Assembly (NCBI GenBank): GCA_023389005.1
Contig: JAEWFE010000068.1
Span: 1 to 19,858 of the forward strand
Origin: Bacillota bacterium
GTDB taxonomy: Bacteria > Bacillota > Bacilli > Lactobacillales > Enterococcaceae
Reading direction: 5' to 3'
DNA: 19,858 bases
The notes beneath the pieces were generated by a model. It was not told the DNA's origin, did no database searches, and worked only from the letters and a program-made list of their open reading frames with translations. The position numbers and the translations under genes were made by a program. Below are positions 14,104 through 19,858 of the stretch, piece after piece. The stretch's first letter is position 1, and the number at the start of each line of letters is the position of its first letter.

Positions 14104-14132
14104 AGTATAACGTGTTTCTTAACGAGTGTCAA
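14104..14132 (-). promoter_or_regulatory. Strong sigma-A promoter of the XRE operon
   Basis: Minus strand: perfect -35 TTGACA (14132-14127), 17-bp spacer, -10 TATACT (14109-14104, 5/6). It is flanked and overlapped by the two operators. Confidence 0.85.
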
Positions 14133-14144
14133 ATATATGTGACA
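14127..14144. promoter_or_regulatory. Operator palindrome O2 of the XRE operon
   Basis: TGTCA-N8-TGACA (TGTCAAATATATGTGACA), starting 46 bases from O1 and containing the -35 hexamer. Binding at O1 and O2 would lock the promoter. Confidence 0.75.
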
Positions 14145-14189
14145 AAAATAATTTTTGGTATTCTTTTGCCAAGCTTATCTATTACCATT

Positions 14190-14480
14190 GCTAATCTGTA
14201 AAAAAATTAGGCTAATCTGCGAAGAATCTGTAAAAGTATTGCGTGAATCTGGAAAATACTTCTCAAAAGCTTTGATTTATTGGTATTTATGGTAAGTGCT
14301 AATCTGCAAAAATCCTATTAAAGAATTACATGAAAACGAAAAAGTGTCACCACTGGTGACACAATTGAGCTGGACAAATCATTTGAAAATCATGTCAGGT
14401 TCTAAATGCCAAGAGAAAAGAGATTTTCAAACTGTGCTAATCTGTAACAAAATATGCTAATCTGCAAATATTCTGTAAAA
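14190..14480 (+). repeat. Array of AATCTG repeats (GCTAATCTGYRAA type), helically phased
   Basis: AATCTG cores begin at 14193, 14214, 14225, 14246, 14301, 14439 and 14459, with a variant (ATTCTG) at 14470. Five of them are preceded by GCT. Gaps of 21, 11, 21, 55 and again 20, 11 are multiples of about 10.5 bases. The array occupies the gene-free stretch 14147-14567 together with a DUF1016 fragment. A weak promoter for the next gene (TTGAAT at 14514, TATATG at 14536) may also lie here. Confidence 0.7.
14334..14428 (+). pseudogene. Decayed fragment of a DUF1016/YhcG gene
   Basis: The frame NEKVSPLVTQLSWTNHLKIM then SGSKCQEKRDF closely matches residues 102-132 of the intact DUF1016 protein at 14568-15599. 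Nucleotide similarity is also high, for example an identical run from TTGAAAATC through TTCTAAA. Homology stops abruptly at both ends inside the AATCTG array. It is a leftover of a second copy or of a partial duplication. Confidence 0.85.
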
Positions 14481-14567
14481 ATGTTGCTACAAATTTATTT
14501 CTGAAAAAGCTTTTTGAATTATTCTGCGTAATTAATATATGAGAATATAAAGGAGTGGATTATCGCT

Positions 14568-15599
14568 ATGGATAAAGATAAAAATGCAGTACATGAACTA
14601 GTTTTAAAGAACACGCCAGAATCATTTGAAGAGATTGTCAGGATTGTCAAAAAAGCCAGAGAACGTACATATAGAAGAGTCAATGAAGAATTGATTTTGA
14701 TGTACCAAGAGATAGGAAAATACCTCAGTGAGAAAAGCAAAGAAACAAGTTATGGCTCAAATTATATAGAAAATGTAGCTGATTTTTTTGCGCAAAATTA
14801 TCCAGACTTAAAGGGTTTTACTCGTCGAGGACTTTATCGGATGAAACAATTCTATGAGATTTACAGGGATGATGAAAAAGTGACAACACTGTTGACACAA
14901 TTAAGCTGGACAAATCACTTGAAAATCATGTCAGGTTCTAAAAGCCCAGAGGAAAGAAGATTTTATATCGAATTGGCAATAAAAGAAAAATATTCAAAAA
15001 GAGAATTAGAAAGACAAATGGATAGTAGCTATTATGAACGCTATATGCTTTCTAATGGTAAAAATACACCGACTTTGCAAAAAGCAAAACACGAAACACA
15101 TAATCTGTTTCTAGACAGCTATGTATTGGAGTTTCTTAATACTCCTAAGTTAGGAAATGAGAAAGATTTTCAGAAGTCCATTCTGGAAAATTTAAAAAAC
15201 TTCATACTGGAAATAGGGAAAGATTTTACCTTTATTGGCAATGAGTATAGAGTACAGGTTGGTAATCACGATTACTATATCGATTTGTTGTTCTATCACC
15301 GTGGACTTTCTTGTTTGGTGGCATTTGAACTCAAAATCGGTGAGTTTAAACCAGAGTATATTGGAAAGATGAATCTATATCTAGAAGCCCTTGATAGAGA
15401 AGTCAAAAAAGAGACCGAAAACCCAAGCGTTGGTGTTATCTTATGTGCTTCAAAAGATGACGAGGTAGTTGAGTTTGCTTTAAGTAGAAGTCTTTCTCCA
15501 ACGATGGTATCCGAGTATACATTAAAGCTAATTAATAAGAATCTTCTACAACGAAAATTAAAAGAATATACAGAGATTGCAACGGAAAAAAGTGTGTGA
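14568..15599 (+). CDS. DUF1016/YhcG-family PD-(D/E)xK nuclease
   Basis: A 343-aa protein with an N-terminal DUF1016_N helical region (about residues 17-155, including F-T-R-R-G-L-Y-R-M-K-Q-F-Y and Q-L-S-W-T-N-H) and a C-terminal PD-(D/E)xK nuclease fold (about 170-330). Candidate catalytic residues are Asp239 in Y-Y-I-D-L-L-F and Glu254/Lys256 in F-E-L-K-I-G. Members of this family are often found in defence or restriction neighbourhoods and in mobile DNA, but no cellular substrate is established here. The start has AAGGAG 12 bases upstream, a long but usable spacing. It is one of the few genes on the plus strand and is preceded by a fragment of a paralogue, which suggests repeated acquisition. 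Confidence 0.88.
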   Translation: MDKDKNAVHELVLKNTPESFEEIVRIVKKARERTYRRVNEELILMYQEIGKYLSEKSKETSYGSNYIENVADFFAQNYPDLKGFTRRGLYRMKQFYEIYRDDEKVTTLLTQLSWTNHLKIMSGSKSPEERRFYIELAIKEKYSKRELERQMDSSYYERYMLSNGKNTPTLQKAKHETHNLFLDSYVLEFLNTPKLGNEKDFQKSILENLKNFILEIGKDFTFIGNEYRVQVGNHDYYIDLLFYHRGLSCLVAFELKIGEFKPEYIGKMNLYLEALDREVKKETENPSVGVILCASKDDEVVEFALSRSLSPTMVSEYTLKLINKNLLQRKLKEYTEIATEKSV

Positions 15600-15621
15600 A
15601 ACCGGTTTGAACAACATATAA

Positions 15622-15651
15622 ATATGGAAACAGGCTGGCATTAAGCAATAA
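15622..15651 (+). pseudogene. Possible remnant of the hicA toxin 3' end
   Basis: In one frame the sequence reads IWKQAGIKQ followed by TAA. HicA toxins commonly end in I-L-K-Q-A-G-I/L-K. It sits just upstream of hicB, as in normal hicAB order, and an in-frame stop lies directly before it. The fragment is only nine codons, so this is suggestive, not proven. Confidence 0.4.
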
Positions 15652-15679
15652 TCGCATTTTTTACAAGGAGTGATTTTTT

Positions 15680-16072
15680 ATGGAAAAAGCCCAAACCATT
15701 GTTTATCCCGCAATTTTTAGTCCTGAAAACAACACATATAATGTAACTTTCCCTGATGTAGAAGAAGCGATTACTTTTGGAGAAAATATCACAGAAGCTG
15801 TAATCATGGCACAATCAGCATTAGGTTTAGCCTTGTATGAACGAACGCAAATGCCCCCAGCCAGTTCACCAAAAGACATTCACCTTGAAAGTGATGAGGA
15901 TTTTGTCGTGATGATTTCTCTTGATTTAAATGAATATCGTCGGAAAAATCATGCAAAAATCGTACGTAAAAACACCTCTATTCCTGAATGATTAAATATC
16001 CTTGCAGAAAAAGAAAATATTAATTTTTCGCAAACCTTAACCGATGCCTTAAAGCAAAAGTTAGGTGTCTAA
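15680..16072 (+). pseudogene. HicB-family antitoxin truncated by a nonsense codon
   Basis: The HicB partial RNase-H-like fold is visible at residues 8-70 (Y-P-A-I-F-S, V-T-F-P-D-V-E-E-A-I-T-F-G, then I-T-E-A-V-I-M-A-Q-S-A-L). Codon 104 is TGA (15989-15991). The same frame continues LNILAEKENINFSQTLTDAL to a TAA at 16070. HicB C-termini usually read S-I-P-x-W-L-N-x-L-A-E-K, so a TGG to TGA change explains the stop, and the lost part is the DNA-binding tail. AAGGAG lies 9 bases before the ATG. The 103-aa product may still fold but should not bind its operator. No intact hicA is present. Confidence 0.85.
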
Positions 16073-16087
16073 ACGTATTCAAAACAC

Positions 16088-16127
16088 AAACACACGGAAT
16101 GATTTGCTAACCAATTTCCGTGTGTTT
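16088..16127. terminator. Terminator between hicB remnant and nucleotidyltransferase
   Basis: AAACACACGGAA (16088-16099) and TTCCGTGTGTTT (16116-16127) form a perfect 12-bp stem, followed by TTCTTTTT on the plus strand and by TGTGTTTT on the minus strand. It probably serves both converging units. Confidence 0.8.
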
Positions 16128-16151
16128 TTCTTTTTAACTCAATTTTTTTAC

Positions 16152-16197
16152 TTTTAACTTTCCCAAGGTTAAAAAGCAAATTTTTGAGTTAAAAGTT
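16152..16197 (+). repeat. 46-bp direct repeat, left copy
   Basis: Identical over 46 bases to 17947-17992, in the same orientation. Weaker similarity extends outward to about 16129-16205. The repeat contains ACTTTTAAC and GAGTTAAAAG arms. Confidence 0.9.
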
Positions 16198-16218
16198 AAT
16201 TTGTCAATATCTGTATGG

Positions 16219-16974
16219 TTATATACTATAATAGTTTCTTAAAAAGGCTAACATGTCTTCTTTAGTGATACCTTTGATTCCAATAGACTTCAAATCTGTT
16301 ATTTCATTCTGCATTTCAGTGATAAATTTAGATAAATCATCAGCAACTTCTTTACTCAATATCTTACTTTCTGATTCTTTTAGCAATTGAGCTAATCTAA
16401 AAATATCATTCTTGTGTTTTTTTATATTTTTACTATCTATTTGTTCTCCATTTTGTTTTCTACTTTTTAGATCAAGCCATGCCTTTGCTTTAAAAGGAAT
16501 TAAACAATCAACTGATAAAACCGGGACTCCTCCAACGATTTTCCGACCATCTTTTAATAACGAATAATACTGTTCATCTAACAAAATGGCTGACAAACTA
16601 GAAATCTGGTCATCAATTGGTAATGGTGTTAAAATTGCATCCTCAGTAAGCTCAATATGCACAGGATTTCTCGAAAATAGTTCTAACATGAATGGATAGC
16701 TATTATTTTTAGGATGAGAAAAGCGATAAAATTGCAAATCACCTGTACTTTTATTGTTATGTTGATAATTTGCTTCCTTGATGTATTCCCAAAATTGCGT
16801 GCCAAATTCCTTTGTAAGATTTTCTACAATAAGAACAACATCTATGTCTTTAGTAGCTCTAAAATCCAATTCTTCCTCGCTCATTAACAATTCACAAGCA
16901 GTTCCACCAATAATAACAAATTGATCATCAAATCGACCAAACCGTTCTCTAAAATTCTGCAATCCTACTACCAA
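16219..16974 (-). CDS. AbiEii/DUF1814-type nucleotidyltransferase, probable toxin
   Basis: A 251-aa protein of the nucleotidyltransferase fold used by AbiEii/MenA-type toxins. Motif I is I-I-G-G-T-A (21-26), the metal-binding acids are Asp43 and Asp45 in T-K-D-I-D-V-V, a third acidic residue is Glu98 in F-M-L-E-L-F, and basic motifs K-A-K-A-W-L-D-L (162-169) and K-H-K-N-D-I-F-R-L (186-194) follow. Related toxins transfer nucleotides to tRNA or other acceptors. The start is TTG 16974, immediately after the stop of the upstream gene, with AAGGAG 9 bases upstream; the nearest ATG (M31) would delete motif I. Translation from a weak start codon directly after the partner gene suggests lower output of this protein than of its partner. 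Confidence 0.85.
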   Translation of the reverse strand: MVVGLQNFRERFGRFDDQFVIIGGTACELLMSEEELDFRATKDIDVVLIVENLTKEFGTQFWEYIKEANYQHNNKSTGDLQFYRFSHPKNNSYPFMLELFSRNPVHIELTEDAILTPLPIDDQISSLSAILLDEQYYSLLKDGRKIVGGVPVLSVDCLIPFKAKAWLDLKSRKQNGEQIDSKNIKKHKNDIFRLAQLLKESESKILSKEVADDLSKFITEMQNEITDLKSIGIKGITKEDMLAFLRNYYSI

Positions 16975-17913
16975 TTATCCCAACTCCTTATCTATTATTT
17001 CTTCTACAGCTTCTTCAATACGTGGGTCATCTTTATCTGCCAAAGATAAAATCACCGACACCCAATCTGGATTTTTCTCTCCGCTAAATAAAGTGGGATC
17101 ATAATGCCATAATTCAAGCCTTACTTGTAAAGAATCATCAATTAATTCTGAATGTAAATTTTCCCTATTAAAATTTTGATTCGCAACAGCATAGGTTTGT
17201 ATTCGAGAAGGGCTCAACATAGTATATTCTGATAACAATGATTCCCCTGACAGACGCATCTTTTCCGTTAATTGATTTTTGAAAATATATCCCGAATCTA
17301 AGACTGGAGATACTAAATAATCTCGTACACGATAAAACAACTCTTTTTTATCATATTTTGCTTGAATAATTTTATTGACTCCATCTTTTCTAATTTCAAA
17401 TAATTCGGTAGCTACTAATTGCTGAACTGAGCGACTCATCGTCATTGCCGAATAAGGTAAAGCTTTCGTTGCATCTACTAAATATATCTCATCAGCTTTA
17501 CTATATAAATAATATAAAAACAGTACCTGGGTAGATATTCTAAATTTTTCTATTACAGTGGCGCTATTGTTGTTCTCTTGGTTAGTCAAAAAGGTTCCTA
17601 AAAAAGGTAAAAAAATTTGATTATCCGTTACAAATGGCACCTTATTATGAATAAAACTTTGCCTACGATAATTTGAAATCGATGCCAACTGCAAGGCTAC
17701 AGGTAATTGACACATTTCTTGTATTTTTGCTAAATGTTTTTTTAATGCCTTTGTTGTTGGTAATTCATCTGACAATGGTAAAATGAGCATAAATTTTTGA
17801 TCAACTATTTTTGCTAAATAAAATGAATAATTGAGCGAAATGTATAATGGAAGTTGTCCTTTTGTCTCCCATTTTTCATATTCAATATCTAATCCAAAAA
17901 AATCTTTTATCAT
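16975..17913 (-). CDS. Winged-helix protein paired with the nucleotidyltransferase, probable antitoxin
   Basis: A 312-aa protein directly upstream of the nucleotidyltransferase gene with no gap. The central part (about residues 122-185) looks like a winged helix: L-F-L-Y-Y-L-Y, then V-D-A-T-K-A-L-P-Y-S-A-M-T-M-S-R-S-V-Q-Q-L, then L-F-E-I-R. It has a long N-terminal segment and an acidic C-terminus. AbiEi-type antitoxins likewise combine a winged helix with a larger domain and repress their own promoter, but the sequence is not a standard AbiEi, so the assignment rests mainly on context. ATG 17913 has AGGT 7 bases upstream. GAGTTAAAAG-type sites around the promoter are possible autoregulatory operators. 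Confidence 0.7.
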   Translation of the reverse strand: MIKDFFGLDIEYEKWETKGQLPLYISLNYSFYLAKIVDQKFMLILPLSDELPTTKALKKHLAKIQEMCQLPVALQLASISNYRRQSFIHNKVPFVTDNQIFLPFLGTFLTNQENNNSATVIEKFRISTQVLFLYYLYSKADEIYLVDATKALPYSAMTMSRSVQQLVATELFEIRKDGVNKIIQAKYDKKELFYRVRDYLVSPVLDSGYIFKNQLTEKMRLSGESLLSEYTMLSPSRIQTYAVANQNFNRENLHSELIDDSLQVRLELWHYDPTLFSGEKNPDWVSVILSLADKDDPRIEEAVEEIIDKELG

Positions 17914-17945
17914 ACTATCTACCTGCTTTTAACTCTATTTATTTC

Positions 17946-17974
17946 ATTTTAACTTTCCCAAGGTTAAAAAGCAA
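17946..17974 (-). promoter_or_regulatory. Promoter of the toxin-antitoxin-like pair with flanking arms
   Basis: Minus strand: -35 TTGCTT (17974-17969), 17-bp spacer, -10 TAAAAT (17951-17946). CTTTTAACTC at 17926-17935 and its inverse GAGTTAAAAG at 17981-17990 flank it, with a partial copy over the -10. These are candidate antitoxin operators. Confidence 0.55.
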
Positions 17975-17992
17975 ATTTTTGAGTTAAAAGTT
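17947..17992 (+). repeat. 46-bp direct repeat, right copy
   Basis: Identical to 16152-16197. This copy includes the promoter core of the toxin-antitoxin-like operon, whereas the left copy lies downstream of the operon. Confidence 0.9.
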
Positions 17993-18013
17993 GATTGGTC
18001 GGGGTTTATAACC

Positions 18014-18043
18014 AAAAAAGACTTCTCCCGTGGAAAAGCCTTT
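18014..18043 (-). terminator. Terminator of gntK
   Basis: AAAGACTTCTCC (18017-18028) and GGAAAAGCCTTT (18032-18043) pair over 12 bp in minus-strand RNA with two G-U pairs and a 3-base loop, followed by a run of U. It lies 5 bases after the stop codon. Confidence 0.85.
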
Positions 18044-18048
18044 AAGAT

Positions 18049-19551
18049 TTAAGAGAAATGTTGCTGGAAGTGAGTGAGCTGTTGGTTGATAGACAAAATT
18101 TGAGGGACCGCCTGTGAAAATAGCTGGTCAAGTTGATTATAAATAGCTGCGCAAGTCTCATCTGGGGTGTAGATGTGCGTAGAATTTGGCCAAGCTGGGA
18201 AAGCCGTTAACTTGTCACACGCCTTCATCGCCAACATCGCCGCCCCTTTACAGGAACTTTCCGGACAATCCGTAACAACCACTTCTTTTTGACAAATATC
18301 TGCAAAAAGCTGAGGAATCACCGTGTTATTAGTCATTCCACCCGTGAGACAAATCTGCTTAGAAGATCCATATTTATCATCTAAGCGCTGCACAATTTGC
18401 CGCAAATTCAAGATAATGCCTTCCATCGTGGCTTTCAAAATATCTTCTTTGGTATGGCTGTGATTTAAACCTAAGATATTTCCACGCAGATTGGCTTGAA
18501 AATAGGGTGCGCGCTCTCCAAAGAAATGTGGTAAAACAAGCAAGCCATGACTTCCAGCAGGTACTTTCGTCATTTTTTGTAATAAACTCGGATAATCTTC
18601 ACCAGCAAAAAATTGTTCTTTTAACCATTGAAAAATCACGCCACCATTATTCACCGCGCCTCCTTCGACAAAGAAATCTTGGGCTAACGGATATAAAAAG
18701 AGGCCCTGACTTGCTTGAGGTGTTTTGGTTTCAATGATTTTGCGGACAGCGCCACTCGTGCCCACGGTAATGACTAACTGATTGGTCAAAGATTCTTGAA
18801 TACCAAGATTGGATAACACCCCATCGCTCGCTCCCACGATGATTTGCGGACTTTCTGCTAACTGCCACTCATCGCAAATCGTCTCACTTAAAGATAGTTG
18901 CGTTGTGGTAGGCACAATTTCGGATAATTGTTTGCGCTCAAGGCCAGCTAAAGATAACAGTTCTTCATCCCAATCATGATTTTGCAGATGATAATAGCCT
19001 GTACTTGCTGCCAGCGATTCATCGATCACCCAATGATTGGTCAGCTGCCCTAGAACATATTCTTTGATGCCCACAAAATAACAAGTTTGAGCAAAAAGTG
19101 TCGGATGCTCATCGCGTAAATAACACACCTTGCTCAACGGAGTCATCGGATGGTTTGGTACACCTGTTCTAGCACAAATCTCAGAAATATCTGCTCTTTT
19201 GCCTAACGCTTCGACTTGTTTTTGCGCACGTGTATCGGCCCAGGTAATTAGTGGATGGAGCACGTGGCGATTTTCATCTAGACACAACAAACTATGCATT
19301 GCAGCAGAAAATCCAACGCCTATGATTGTTTGCTTGTTTTCTTTAGCTGAATGAAAGGCCGCCCCCATCACTTCTTTTACCGCTTGTAAGATTTCATCCG
19401 GATTTTGCTCAGCTTTCCCCGTTAAATCAGTCATTAATGGATAGCCTTTTTGAAACGTCTTGCCCATCTTACCCGTCTGATCAAAAAGAACCGCCTTTGT
19501 TGAAGTAGTCCCAATATCCACCCCTAAATAGTACTTATTTTGTTTGCTCAA
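18049..19551 (-). CDS. gntK: Gluconokinase, FGGY family
   Basis: A 500-aa cytoplasmic FGGY carbohydrate kinase that phosphorylates gluconate to 6-phosphogluconate for the pentose phosphate or Entner-Doudoroff routes. Visible motifs are the N-terminal phosphate loop G-V-D-I-G-T-T-S-T-K (10-19), T-W-A-D-T-R (103-108), the catalytic Asp243 in V-G-A-S-D-G, T-V-G-T-S-G (262-267), the G-G-A-V-N-N-G-G stretch and C-L-T-G-G-M-T-N-N (401-409). The pattern is that of GntK more than xylulo- or glycerol kinases, although FGGY specificity cannot be proven by eye. The start is TTG 19551, 7 bases after GGAGG; the ATG within that stretch is followed at once by a stop. It has its own promoter and terminator. 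Confidence 0.88.
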   Translation of the reverse strand: MSKQNKYYLGVDIGTTSTKAVLFDQTGKMGKTFQKGYPLMTDLTGKAEQNPDEILQAVKEVMGAAFHSAKENKQTIIGVGFSAAMHSLLCLDENRHVLHPLITWADTRAQKQVEALGKRADISEICARTGVPNHPMTPLSKVCYLRDEHPTLFAQTCYFVGIKEYVLGQLTNHWVIDESLAASTGYYHLQNHDWDEELLSLAGLERKQLSEIVPTTTQLSLSETICDEWQLAESPQIIVGASDGVLSNLGIQESLTNQLVITVGTSGAVRKIIETKTPQASQGLFLYPLAQDFFVEGGAVNNGGVIFQWLKEQFFAGEDYPSLLQKMTKVPAGSHGLLVLPHFFGERAPYFQANLRGNILGLNHSHTKEDILKATMEGIILNLRQIVQRLDDKYGSSKQICLTGGMTNNTVIPQLFADICQKEVVVTDCPESSCKGAAMLAMKACDKLTAFPAWPNSTHIYTPDETCAAIYNQLDQLFSQAVPQILSINQQLTHFQQHFS

Positions 19552-19586
19552 CTACATTCCTCCATATCTGAATTCTTCTTACTTCT

Positions 19587-19614
19587 ATTGTACAAATTCT
19601 ACTAAAGGTTACAA
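19587..19614 (-). promoter_or_regulatory. Promoter of gntK
   Basis: Minus strand: -35 TTGTAA (19614-19609), 16-bp spacer, -10 TACAAT (19592-19587, 5/6), about 36 bases before the TTG start. No clear cre site is visible. Confidence 0.6.
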
Positions 19615-19681
19615 GAAAATCCTCAACCTTCTATCTATTTACGGCTATCTAAGAAGATTCTTATAATCAATAAAGCGTACA

Positions 19682-19712
19682 AAAGCAGGCTGACAATTGT
19701 ACAACCTGCTTT
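19682..19712 (-). terminator. Hairpin after the right-edge gene
   Basis: AAAGCAGG (19682-19689) and CCTGCTTT (19705-19712) form an 8-bp stem around a 15-base loop containing ACAATTGT. Only a short U-run follows on the minus strand, so it is a modest terminator for the gene ending at 19749. Confidence 0.5.
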
Positions 19713-19748
19713 AGCATACTATTATTATTACAACTTAATTAATACTTG

Positions 19749-19858
19749 TTATTTTCCACGCCAAATATACGTATCTTTTAATCCGCAGTAAGCATCTACT
19801 GGATCAACACCTTTAAACTCAGATTCTCCCATTAGTTTCTTCAACAGTTCTTCTAATG
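19749..19858 (-). CDS. C-terminal end of an unidentified protein (cut by window edge)
   Basis: Thirty-five codons and a stop remain, ending G-V-D-P-V-D-A-Y-C-G-L-K-D-T-Y-I-W-R-G-K. The frame is open to the window edge, protein-like and followed by a terminator hairpin, so it is a real gene end. I do not recognise the family from this fragment. Its position upstream of gntK would suit a gluconate-related function, but nothing in the sequence shows it. Confidence 0.6.
   Translation of the reverse strand, partial: LEELLKKLMGESEFKGVDPVDAYCGLKDTYIWRGK

Noticed and set aside
16152..17992. Insertion sequence with the 46-bp repeats as ends.
   Set aside because: No transposase is encoded between them, and the repeats are direct, not terminal inverted, and include the operon's own promoter.

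Overview
The window is a low-GC Gram-positive chromosome segment, most likely from Lactobacillales and Enterococcus-like. The evidence is strong AGGAGG-type ribosome sites, sigma-A promoters, a CcpA-type cre site, an Rgg-family regulator, CoiA next to PepF, an FGGY gluconokinase and several PTS components. Nearly everything is on the minus strand, so operons read from right to left. Species is not determined.

Left part (1-4815): housekeeping genes pepF (5' end only), coiA and ispE, preceded by an ABC exporter half-transporter with a small ATGA-overlapping ORF. Upstream of the exporter is an Rgg-type regulator broken by one in-frame stop codon and bracketed by a perfect 19-bp inverted repeat.

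Middle (4900-12300): an accessory sugar-acid operon with a cre site inside its promoter. In transcription order it encodes PTS EIIA, EIIB, EIIC (UlaA/SgaT type), a KpsF/GutQ-like SIS isomerase, a DapA/NanA-type aldolase, a KDPG-type aldolase and a MtlR/LicR-like PRD regulator. The combination fits import and phosphorylation of a sugar acid, retro-aldol cleavage to pyruvate, and isomerisation of the released aldose phosphate. A 3-deoxy-ulosonate such as KDO is a coherent but untested candidate. The operon and a neighbouring orphan AbrB-type antitoxin are bounded by related terminator hairpins and by a repeated 14-mer, TCCCGGATATGCAA, which forms a regular array at 4924-5055 and recurs at 12281.

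Right-middle (12300-18000): a patchwork of small accessory modules. It holds a XRE regulator with two palindromic operators around its own promoter, and three membrane proteins, two of them paralogues and one DUF3278-like. A decayed XRE 3' end shows that the module was duplicated. Then come a helically phased AATCTG repeat array with a decayed DUF1016 fragment, an intact DUF1016/YhcG nuclease, a dead hicAB remnant, and a two-gene toxin-antitoxin-like pair (wHTH protein plus AbiEii-type nucleotidyltransferase) flanked by 46-bp identical direct repeats.

Right end (18049-19858): gluconokinase gntK with its own promoter and terminator, then the 3' end of an unidentified gene. Overall, housekeeping DNA surrounds a roughly 13-kb accessory region assembled from cassettes and containing several broken genes.
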